Assembly: GCF_003254465.1 (NCBI RefSeq)
Contig: NZ_QDFI01000035.1
Location: 1-42,918 of the forward strand
Origin: Meridianimarinicoccus zhengii
GTDB taxonomy: Bacteria > Pseudomonadota > Alphaproteobacteria > Rhodobacterales > Rhodobacteraceae
Direction: 5' to 3'
DNA: 42,918 bases
The notes beneath the pieces were generated by a model, which searched no databases, had not been told where the DNA came from, and was given only the letters and a program-made list of their open reading frames with translations. A program made the position numbers and the translations under genes. Positions 5,777 through 12,462 of this stretch are shown here, one piece after another (within the stretch, counting starts at the first letter, position 1; each line of letters begins with the position of its first letter).

Positions 5777-6067
5777 ATGCCCGATCCCGTCATCGCCATC
5801 GGAATGAACGCCCTGAGCGTCGCCATGAAAGCCAAGTGCGGCCAGCTGACCGCCAATGACGTCGCGGACCTGGTGAACGATGCGGGCGAGTTGCTGGACA
5901 GCGGTCAGCCTGTGCGCATCGCCGTGACCACCTTCGCGACCGGGTACGAGCTGTACGCCCACGACCCCGCCTACCTGCGCACGCTTGGGGTGGAGCTGCA
6001 CGAGGCCGTCGCGCGCGCCGTGCAGCCCGATCCCGTCGACATCCACCGGAGGGACATCCATGGCTAG
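5777..6067 (+). CDS. hypothetical early protein, 96 residues
   Basis: Starts at ATG 5777 with CGGAG seven bases before it. The protein (MPDPVIAIGMNALSVAMKAK ... DVADLVNDAGELLDSGQPVR) appears soluble with a helical N-terminal half. No domain is recognised. Its last eight bases overlap the next gene, which starts at 6060, so both are probably made together in the early rightward operon. Confidence 0.6.
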   Translation: MPDPVIAIGMNALSVAMKAKCGQLTANDVADLVNDAGELLDSGQPVRIAVTTFATGYELYAHDPAYLRTLGVELHEAVARAVQPDPVDIHRRDIHG

Positions 6068-6386
6068 GGAACGACTGAGCACCGAGGAAGCCGCGCTGAT
6101 CAATGCCGTGGGTGCGGTCGCGGCGCGTCTGCCCGAGTGGGACAACGTGCTGATCGAGACGATGCGGATCGTCATCGCGGACGTGCTGCCCGAATGCGAC
6201 CGCGATCACGGGCACCTGGGCCCGGTCTGCACCGCTGGCGACGCGATCCTGGACTGGCCGAGGATGACACCGCAGGACCGCGCCTTTGCCGCCCATCACA
6301 TCCGCGCGGCGGCGGCGGGGATCCTCACCTGGCGCGCGGCCTGCGCCCATGACCGGCGCCGCGCCCGCGCGGGGAACGCGGCATGA
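6060..6386 (+). CDS. hypothetical early protein, 108 residues
   Basis: Starts at ATG 6060 behind a GGAGGG ribosome site located inside the preceding gene and ends in an ATGA overlap with the next. The product (MARERLSTEEAALINAVGAV ... DRAFAAHHIRAAAAGILTWR) is predicted to be all-alpha. Cys and His residues in DVLPECDRDHGHLGPVCTAG could bind a metal, but the spacing matches no known motif. Function unknown. Confidence 0.6.
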   Translation: MARERLSTEEAALINAVGAVAARLPEWDNVLIETMRIVIADVLPECDRDHGHLGPVCTAGDAILDWPRMTPQDRAFAAHHIRAAAAGILTWRAACAHDRRRARAGNAA

Positions 6387-7189
6387 GCGGGTCGCTGCAG
6401 GACCTGTGCGCGCGCCTCGGGGCGGCGCTGGACGCGGCCCGGCGCGTGCACGGCTTCGCGGCCGAGCTGCGCGGCATGGGCTTCCCGGTCAATGTCTCGC
6501 ACGACGGCGACCTGCCGTCGGTGGCGATCAACATCACCGTGGGCACGGATCGCGGCGTGCTGGTGGAAAAGGTGCCGCTGGCGTGCACGATCGTCGGTCT
6601 GCCAGATCCTGAACCTGCACCGAAGAAGACGCCGAACCCTGATCCGGGCCCCGGCGTTCCGGCGACGGCATCGCGCCCGCAGCACCCGTCCGCCTATATC
6701 AAGGGGCCGCTGACGGAGGACGAACGCGCCATCGTGCGCACCATGCTCGACCGAGGCGCGACCGGGAAACAGATCGGCGAGCGCCTGAACCGCGATCCGC
6801 GCCAGTTGGGCGGGATCATCAGCGCGTTGCGCAACCCGAAGAACAAGCGCGGCCCCGCCCCGGCCGCGAAGACCGCGCCCGTCATGGCCGCGCCCAAGGC
6901 CCAGCCGAAGCCCGCGGTATCGCCCGGCCCGAAAGCCCCACCGCCTGCCCCCACGGCTGTACCGACCGTCAAGCCCTTCGTTCGAGACCCGGAATGTGGC
7001 TGGACGCCCGACCAGGACATGACGCTGGTCGAGAGCCTGTCGCTTGGCGTGTCCCTGCCGGTGACCGCCACGAAGATCGGCCGCAGCATCGACGAGTGCA
7101 GGGACAGGTTCCGCGCGCTGCTGCCCGAGCCGAGCTTCGAGGCGCAGACCAATCTGCTGTGCGCCCTGAAGGCGGAGGCGGCGGCGTGA
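6383..7189 (+). CDS. DNA-binding-like protein with HTH and SANT/Myb-like segments
   Basis: A 268-residue protein from ATG 6383. An N-terminal helical region (1-30) is followed by a strand-rich part (VSHDGDLPSVAINITVGTDR). Then comes a Pro/Ala linker and a helix-turn-helix-like stretch TEDERAIVRTMLDRGATGKQ ... IGERLNRDPRQLGG (about 112-150). A second long Pro/Lys/Ala linker leads to a C-terminal SANT/Myb-like domain beginning CGWTPDQDMTLVESLSLGVS with a second helix pair TKIGRSIDECRDRFRALL. Two putative DNA-binding units in one flexible chain just before the primase suggest a replication initiator or accessory factor, possibly the one that reads the iterons downstream. No family name can be given. 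Confidence 0.65.
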   Translation: MSGSLQDLCARLGAALDAARRVHGFAAELRGMGFPVNVSHDGDLPSVAINITVGTDRGVLVEKVPLACTIVGLPDPEPAPKKTPNPDPGPGVPATASRPQHPSAYIKGPLTEDERAIVRTMLDRGATGKQIGERLNRDPRQLGGIISALRNPKNKRGPAPAAKTAPVMAAPKAQPKPAVSPGPKAPPPAPTAVPTVKPFVRDPECGWTPDQDMTLVESLSLGVSLPVTATKIGRSIDECRDRFRALLPEPSFEAQTNLLCALKAEAAA

Positions 7190-8322
7190 GCGAGCGGCAG
7201 ACCTATTCGCTGGACCAGATCAAGGATCTGCTGCTGGCGCAGGTCGAGCACGTGGTCGACCGCTTCGCGCCGCCGGCCGAGGGGAGCTTCACCGACCACC
7301 AGGGGCGGTATTTCACGCTCAACCCGGGCCGCGCCGACCGGTCGGTCGGATCGTTCTATGTTCACATCCGCGGCGCCCGCGCCGGGCAGTGGCGCGACCA
7401 CGCGACCGGGCAGTTCGGCGACGTGCTGGACCTGATCCAGCTTTCCCTGGGCTGCGACACGCGCGAGGCCCTGCGCGAGGCGCGCAACATCCTGGGCCTG
7501 TCGACGATCAGCCCCGAAGACCGCGTTCGCCACGAACGCGCCGCGGCCGAGGCGCGCAAGCGCCGCCAAGAGGCGCAGGCCAAGGCCCGCGAGGATCAGC
7601 AGCGCAAGGCGCAGCGCGCCCACGCCCTGTGGCTGTCCGCACAGGCCAGCCTGCGCGGCACGCCGGTGGAACGGTACCTGGCGGACACGCGCGGGATCGA
7701 CCTGGCGGAGCTGGGGCGCCAGCCGCGCGCGCTGCGCTATCACCGGTCGTGCAGGTATTACCACATGGACCCGGACACCGGCGAGGTGATCGAGGGCAGC
7801 TGGCCCGCGATGCTGGCGATCGTCTGCGGCGCGAACGGACGCGCCATCGCGTGCCACCGGACCTGGCTGGCGCTGCGCCCGGACGGGCGCTGGGACAAGG
7901 CCCCGGTGCCCAAGGCGCGCAAGGTGCTGGGCAACTATGCCGGCGGTGCCGTGATGCTGTGGCGCGGGATCGGTCCGCGCGGCGGCAAGCCCGCCCCGCT
8001 GAGCCAGTGCCCGCCCGACACCCACGTGTACATCACCGAAGGGATCGAGGACGCGCTGTCGGCCGTGATGCTGATGCCCCATGCGCGGGTGATCGCGGCG
8101 ATCAGCCTGTCGAATTTCGGGGGCGTGCCGCTGCCCCCGAACGTGGCGCGCGTCACGCTGGTGGCCGACCAGGACCAGGGCGACCAGGCGCAGGCCGAGC
8201 TGGCCCGCGCCGTGGACCAGCACGCGGCAGCCGGGCGCGAGGTGCGCGTCTGGAAGAACACCATGGGCGGCAAGGATCTGAACGACGCCCTGCGCGCGGC
8301 GCGGGCGAAGGGGGTTGCGTGA
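7186..8322 (+). CDS. Toprim-domain phage primase
   Basis: A 378-residue primase, starting at GTG 7186 within a GTGA overlap. The N-terminal region (FTDHQGRYFTLNPG...GQWRDHATGQFGDVLDLIQL) matches the CHC2-derived, DUF7146-like N-terminus of prophage primases, though no zinc-binding cysteines are seen. A basic coiled stretch (RHERAAAEARKRRQEAQAKA) follows at about 115-150. The Toprim domain has its Glu in YITEGIEDALSAVM (about 281-294) and the acidic D-x-D in LVADQDQGD (about 325-333), the metal-binding residues of primases. It would make RNA primers for the helicase encoded two genes downstream. Confidence 0.85.
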   Translation: MSERQTYSLDQIKDLLLAQVEHVVDRFAPPAEGSFTDHQGRYFTLNPGRADRSVGSFYVHIRGARAGQWRDHATGQFGDVLDLIQLSLGCDTREALREARNILGLSTISPEDRVRHERAAAEARKRRQEAQAKAREDQQRKAQRAHALWLSAQASLRGTPVERYLADTRGIDLAELGRQPRALRYHRSCRYYHMDPDTGEVIEGSWPAMLAIVCGANGRAIACHRTWLALRPDGRWDKAPVPKARKVLGNYAGGAVMLWRGIGPRGGKPAPLSQCPPDTHVYITEGIEDALSAVMLMPHARVIAAISLSNFGGVPLPPNVARVTLVADQDQGDQAQAELARAVDQHAAAGREVRVWKNTMGGKDLNDALRAARAKGVA

Positions 8323-9284
8323 GCGACGACAGTCACATCGAATGGACCGACGCGACATGGAACCCGATCACGGGCTGCACCATGGTCAGCGCGGGCTGCA
8401 CCAACTGCTATGCGATGGGCCTTGCCGCCACGCGCCTGCGCCACCATCCCAGCCGGGCCGGGCTGACGCGCGAGACCGGCGGGCGGCATGTCTGGACCGG
8501 CAAGGTCCGGCTGAACGAACAGTGGCTTGACCAGCCTCTGCGCTGGACCAAGCCGCGGATGATTTTCGTCTGCGCCCATGGCGATTTGTTCCATGAGGCT
8601 GTGCCGGATGAATGGATCGACCGCGTGTTCGCGGTCATGTCGTTGTGCCCGCGTCACACGTTCCAGGTGCTGACGAAGCGGCCGGAGCGCATGCGCGCAT
8701 GGCGGACTGAAAACCGGATCACTCACATCATGGCCGCTGCTGAAGCCGAGATCGACCGGCTGGGATGGGATAGCTGGCCAGCATCGACGCGCGCATGGGA
8801 AGCCCACATCGACGGCTTTCCCAACGTCTGGCTGGGCACGTCGATCGAGGACCAGCCGACCGCCGACGCGCGCATCCCGGACCTGCTGGCCACCCCGGCC
8901 GCGGTGCGGTTCGTGTCGGCCGAACCGCTGCTGGGGCCCGTGGACCTGACCAGCATGGAGCGCAGCGGCGGAACCGGCCTGATGCGACCGCTCGACGGCC
9001 GCTTTCGCACCCTCGACTGGATCATCGTCGGCGGCGAAAGCGGCCCCGGCGCGCGCCCCATGCACCCGGATTGGGCGCGGTCCCTGCGCGACCAGTGCCA
9101 TGCGGCGGGCGTGGCGTTCTTCTTCAAGCAGTGGGGCGGCTGGGCACCGGCATCGGTCGTGATCCCCCATGCCCATCTTCCCGAGGACGCAGACCACATG
9201 GTGCACGCGGTCAAGAAGCTGACCGGGCGATGTCTGGATGGGCGCACATGGGACGAAATGCCGGTCGGCAGCGCCACCCGATGA
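8319..9284 (+). CDS. DUF5131 (phage Gp37/Gp68) family protein
   Basis: A 321-residue protein starting at GTG 8319 in a GTGA overlap. It shows the signature of DUF5131: IEWTDATWNPITGC near the N-terminus, a three-cysteine cluster C-x6-C-x2-C in GCTMVSAGCTNCYA, the segment HGDLFHEAVPDEWIDRVFAV, LTKRPERM, the NVWLGTSIEDQ block, VSAEPLLGPV, and a closing IIVGGESGPGARPMHPDW plus FFFKQWGGW. The Cys cluster suggests an iron-sulphur, radical-SAM-like protein. Members are widespread in phages and prophages with no agreed function. Its place between primase and helicase suggests a role in nucleic-acid metabolism or modification; that is inference. Confidence 0.9.
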   Translation: MSDDSHIEWTDATWNPITGCTMVSAGCTNCYAMGLAATRLRHHPSRAGLTRETGGRHVWTGKVRLNEQWLDQPLRWTKPRMIFVCAHGDLFHEAVPDEWIDRVFAVMSLCPRHTFQVLTKRPERMRAWRTENRITHIMAAAEAEIDRLGWDSWPASTRAWEAHIDGFPNVWLGTSIEDQPTADARIPDLLATPAAVRFVSAEPLLGPVDLTSMERSGGTGLMRPLDGRFRTLDWIIVGGESGPGARPMHPDWARSLRDQCHAAGVAFFFKQWGGWAPASVVIPHAHLPEDADHMVHAVKKLTGRCLDGRTWDEMPVGSATR

Positions 9285-11116
9285 CCCCGCCCGACGACAA
9301 CGTGCACCCGCTGCGCAGCGAGCTGGAGAACGCGCCGACCGTGGCGAAGCCGAAGGGCGACGGCACGAAGGGCGACAGCGGCGGCGGAAAGGGCAAGAAG
9401 CGCACCCGCCAGCCCGGTGAAATCTGGCCGGACTGTCCCGTCCAGGCGTTGGGCATGTCGGGCGACGTGTCGTTCTACCTCGACGTGCGGGGGCAGTTGC
9501 GCGGGGTGGACAACCACACCCTGCAGAAGATGCTGCACGTGTTCGGCGGGCGTACAGCCCTGCTGGCGCACTGGTTTCCCGTCTACGACAAGGAAGGGCT
9601 GCCACGCCCCAACCGGTTCGACCAGTTGTCACTGGCCACGGCCATGATCACCGCGTGCGAGGAACGCGGCATCTGGTCCCCCACGGGACGGATGCGCGAA
9701 GCGGGCTGCTGGACGGACGAAGACGGCAGCCTGATCGTGCATGCGGGCGACGAGGTCCTGATCGGCGGCGCGTGGAAGCCGCCCGGCATCCACGGTGGCA
9801 AGGTCTATGCCGCGTGCAACCCCGCACCCCGCCCGGCAGAACAGGACCGCCAGGCGCTGGCTGGTCTCGAGCTGCTGGAGCTGATCGAGACCTGGAACTG
9901 GCGCAGGCCCGACATCGATCCGCAGCTCGCCCTGGGCATGATCTGCGCCCAGATGCTGGGTGGTGCGCTGGACTGGCGCCCGGTCGGATGGCTGACAGGC
10001 GATGCCGCGACGGGCAAGTCGACGTTCCAGAAGCTGCTGCTGTACGTCCATGGCGGCGAAACCGGCCTGCTGCAGGCAGCGGACGCGACCGAGGCGGGTA
10101 TTCGCAGCGTCATCGGGTTCTCGAGCTTGCCCGTGGCGATCGACGAGCTGGAGCCGAACCCCGAGCAGCCCAGCAAGACCAAGAACGTGGTGGAGCTGGC
10201 GCGGCGTGCATCGTCGGGCGCGCAGATTTTCCGGGGCGGTGCCGACCAGAAGGGCCACCAGAGCAACGCCTATTCGTGTTTCCTGTTCAGCTCGATCCTT
10301 GTGCCGGCCATGCCGCCGCAGGACCGGTCGCGGCTGATCCTTCTGGATCTCGACCGGCTGCCGAAGACGGCGCCGAAGATGACACTGGACGCGCGGCGAT
10401 TGCGGTCGATCGGGGCGGGGCTGCGGCGCCGCCTGATCGACCGCTGGCCCGAGTACCAGGTCAGGCTTGAGACATGGCGCGCCGCCCTGGCCCTGGAAGG
10501 CCAGTCGGGGCGTGGCGCGGACAATTTCGGGACCGTGCTGGCGCTGGCGGACATGGCGCTGCACGACGCGGCGCCTTCGGCCGAGATCCTCGAAAGCTGG
10601 GCCAGCAAGCTGTCGCTGGCCGTGACCGAGGACGCGGCCGAGGTCGGCAGCAACGCCGAGGACATGCTGGTGCACCTGATGTCGCAGGAGATCGATGTCT
10701 GGCGGCGTGGCGAGCGGTTCACCGTGGCGCAGTGGGTGGCCATGGCCGCGCACCTGCCCGGCGCGCGGGAGACCATCGACAGCGCGGACCGCAACACCGC
10801 CAACGACTACCTGGCGCGGTACGGTCTTCGGGTCTATGGCCGCGACGTCGATGCGCGCCTGGCGATCGCCAACAAGCCGCTGCAGGGGCTGCTGGACCTG
10901 TTCGACGGGTCGCTGTGGGCGAATGGCGTCTGGGCGCAGGCGGTGCGCCGCATCGACGACGCGGAACCGGTGAACATGACCCTGAACCGCGTGGCAACGC
11001 GCGGCATGCGCATCCCGCTCAAGGCGATCCCAGGCATTCTGACGTTCCCCATGGACCGCGCACAGCGAGACGGCCCCACACCACCCACACCCGACGAAGA
11101 GGACGGCTTCGCCTGA
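9281..11116 (+). CDS. replicative helicase, SF3/DUF927-like P-loop ATPase
   Basis: A 611-residue protein from ATG 9281 (ATGA overlap). The first 40 residues are a disordered Lys/Gly-rich tail. A middle region (EIWPDCPVQALGMSGDVSFYLD...) resembles the strand-rich N-terminal domain of virus-type helicases. The P-loop GDAATGKSTFQK lies at about 240-251, with a Walker B acidic pair in VAIDELEP (about 285-292) and a sensor-like FLFSSILVPAMPPQDRSRLI (about 333-352). This order fits the DUF927/superfamily 3 helicases that work with a separate primase. The C-terminal third is helical and probably mediates DNA or protein contacts. A likely origin follows immediately. Confidence 0.85.
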   Translation: MTPPDDNVHPLRSELENAPTVAKPKGDGTKGDSGGGKGKKRTRQPGEIWPDCPVQALGMSGDVSFYLDVRGQLRGVDNHTLQKMLHVFGGRTALLAHWFPVYDKEGLPRPNRFDQLSLATAMITACEERGIWSPTGRMREAGCWTDEDGSLIVHAGDEVLIGGAWKPPGIHGGKVYAACNPAPRPAEQDRQALAGLELLELIETWNWRRPDIDPQLALGMICAQMLGGALDWRPVGWLTGDAATGKSTFQKLLLYVHGGETGLLQAADATEAGIRSVIGFSSLPVAIDELEPNPEQPSKTKNVVELARRASSGAQIFRGGADQKGHQSNAYSCFLFSSILVPAMPPQDRSRLILLDLDRLPKTAPKMTLDARRLRSIGAGLRRRLIDRWPEYQVRLETWRAALALEGQSGRGADNFGTVLALADMALHDAAPSAEILESWASKLSLAVTEDAAEVGSNAEDMLVHLMSQEIDVWRRGERFTVAQWVAMAAHLPGARETIDSADRNTANDYLARYGLRVYGRDVDARLAIANKPLQGLLDLFDGSLWANGVWAQAVRRIDDAEPVNMTLNRVATRGMRIPLKAIPGILTFPMDRAQRDGPTPPTPDEEDGFA

Positions 11117-11228
11117 CATGCGCGATCACGGCAGCATCCATGCCCCCGGCGGCTTTGACGGCTTCACCCCGACCCGTGGGTGTGCCATTATTCGCGAAGC
11201 GGGCCTTCCCTTGCGGCTGGGTCCGGGG

Positions 11229-11494
11229 CTACGACGCTCAAGAATTAGGCGTCGTAGGGCTGTCGTAGGGCAAAACCTCTGCAATGTCAGAGGGTTACGC
11301 GCCGCCTACGACGCTACGACGCTACGACACGGTTTTGCCTCACATGTGTGTGCGCGTGCGCGCGCATATGCGGGATTGTGTGTGTCGTACTGTCGTAGCG
11401 TCGTAACTTTCTTATATCTTATTGAAAATAAAGAAAAAGAGGCTACGACAGCCCTACGACGCTACGACACGACATGTGCCTCGAAGTGTCGTAG
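11229..11494. other. putative replication origin: CTACGAC iterons, AT-rich element, Z-DNA-like tract
   Basis: The heptamer CTACGAC occurs seven times on the plus strand (11229, 11306, 11314, 11322, 11443, 11454, 11462) and four times inverted (11251, 11262, 11392, 11488). Near copies are at 11384 (GTCGTAC) and 11400 (GTCGTAA). Three plus copies are head-to-tail with an 8-base period. The block 11404-11438 is almost pure A/T, a likely duplex-unwinding element, and is bordered by iterons. An inverted pair GGCAAAACC (11269-11277) / GGTTTTGCC (11331-11339) encloses the triple repeat, and CCTCTG...CAGAGG (11276-11293) can form a hairpin. It directly follows the helicase gene. The stretch 11117-11548 has no credible gene. 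Confidence 0.65.
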
Positions 11495-11548
11495 CAACCT
11501 GCCAAGTCATTGGAACCATTGGAAACGCTCAAAAGGGTGGTGTTTCTG

Positions 11549-12220
11549 ATGGCTGGTCCGCAGAACGGATACGAGCAGTTGGCGCGGGATGCAGCGGCCC
11601 GGATCGATCGGGCGCGGGCGACGGGCGAGCAGCTGACCTTCCTGCCTGATGAGCCGCGCCCTGGCGGTGCCGTGGCGACGCGCGGCGATGGCGCGGGCGA
11701 CAGCGGGTCGGGCAAGCGCGGCAAAGGCCGCGTGTCGAGCCAGATGCGAGACTGGCTGGAGCATCGCGGCTACCGGCTGCCCGAGGACGTCCTGGTGCAG
11801 ATGGCGGGACTTGCCAGCCACGAGGATGCTGTCCTGACCGCCATGCAGGCGGCGGAGCGGGTGCTGAACTGGGCCTACGATCCGGGCGACGATCCGCTGC
11901 GCGCCCAGAAGCGGCCCAGCGAGACCAAGCGGATCGAGGTCTTCATGCAGCTCTACACGATCCAGCTGCGCGCGGCGGAGGCGCTGCTGCCCTATGGCGC
12001 GCCGAAGGCCACCCCGGATGTCAACGTGAACCCGAATGTGACGTTCGTGGTGCCCATGCAGCCGTCTGGCGCTGCGGATCGGTCCGGTTCGGCGCGGGAT
12101 GTCACGCCGCGTCCCGGCAGTCGGATGGCCCCGCCGCCGCTGCCCAGCAAGAACAAGCAAAATCAACAGGTTAGCGGCGCTTCGGACGATGCGTCGGACA
12201 CGGACAGTCGGACGGAGTGA
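11549..12220 (+). CDS. terS: putative terminase small subunit
   Basis: A 223-residue protein; ATG 11549 is chosen over an upstream start at 11510 because AGGGTGG precedes it and the product then begins MAGPQNGYEQLARDAAARID. After a low-complexity Gly/Arg segment (45-65) comes a helical core (SSQMRDWLEHRGYRLPEDVL, HEDAVLTAMQAAERVLNWAY, ETKRIEVFMQLYTIQLRAAE). A short strand NVNPNVTFVVP and a disordered tail follow, as often seen in small terminases. Its position before terL supports the role of recognising the packaging site. The sequence itself is not diagnostic, and a DNA-binding function at the adjacent iterons cannot be excluded. Confidence 0.6.
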   Translation: MAGPQNGYEQLARDAAARIDRARATGEQLTFLPDEPRPGGAVATRGDGAGDSGSGKRGKGRVSSQMRDWLEHRGYRLPEDVLVQMAGLASHEDAVLTAMQAAERVLNWAYDPGDDPLRAQKRPSETKRIEVFMQLYTIQLRAAEALLPYGAPKATPDVNVNPNVTFVVPMQPSGAADRSGSARDVTPRPGSRMAPPPLPSKNKQNQQVSGASDDASDTDSRTE

Positions 12221-12225
12221 CTAAG

Positions 12226-12462
12226 ATGCTGGAAAACATGGGGAAAAATGGGGTTCGGCAGTTGATGGGAAATCCATTGCCTTCCGCCTTCGGTGCAGCG
12301 GATCAGGCCGCAGCCCCTGCCCTGGTGGCAGGCTCCGCCGCAGATCGCGCGCGGGTCGGATTTGACATAACACCCGCCCAGCACGGGGGGGGGCACCCCC
12401 CGTCGCGATATCACATGCCCCCCGCTCCGACCCCATTCAAGGTTTCGGGGGGCTTCGCATGA
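12226..12462 (+). CDS. possible small protein between terS and terL
   Basis: A 78-codon frame from ATG 12226, with GGAG eight bases upstream, ending in an ATGA overlap with terL. The product (MLENMGKNGVRQLMGNPLPS...) is rich in Ala, Pro and Gly in its second half, where the DNA holds a run of nine G and two strong hairpins. It may be a real small gene or a structured intergenic region that happens to be open. The reading with its own ribosome site and terL coupling tips slightly to a gene. Confidence 0.4.
   Translation: MLENMGKNGVRQLMGNPLPSAFGAADQAAAPALVAGSAADRARVGFDITPAQHGGGHPPSRYHMPPAPTPFKVSGGFA
12383..12453 (+). promoter_or_regulatory. two G/C hairpins directly before terL
   Basis: ACGGGGGG (12383-12390) pairs with CCCCCCGT (12396-12403) across a five-base loop, and contains nine G in a row. 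Next, GCCCCCCG (12417-12424) pairs with CGGGGGGC (12446-12453), just before terL ATG 12459. No T-runs follow. They may modulate terL translation or mark the packaging start (pac/cos) often found near terS; either is inference. Confidence 0.4.

Noticed and set aside
11229-11494. CRISPR-like array
   Set aside because: Units are 7 bases, in both orientations and irregularly spaced; no 20-50-base repeats or spacers.
11118-11549. A 143-codon frame starting directly after the helicase stop
   Set aside because: It runs through the iteron and Z-DNA-like block, and its translation only mirrors the repeats (YDATT, RYDTT, ARARAY); no ribosome site or conserved pattern.
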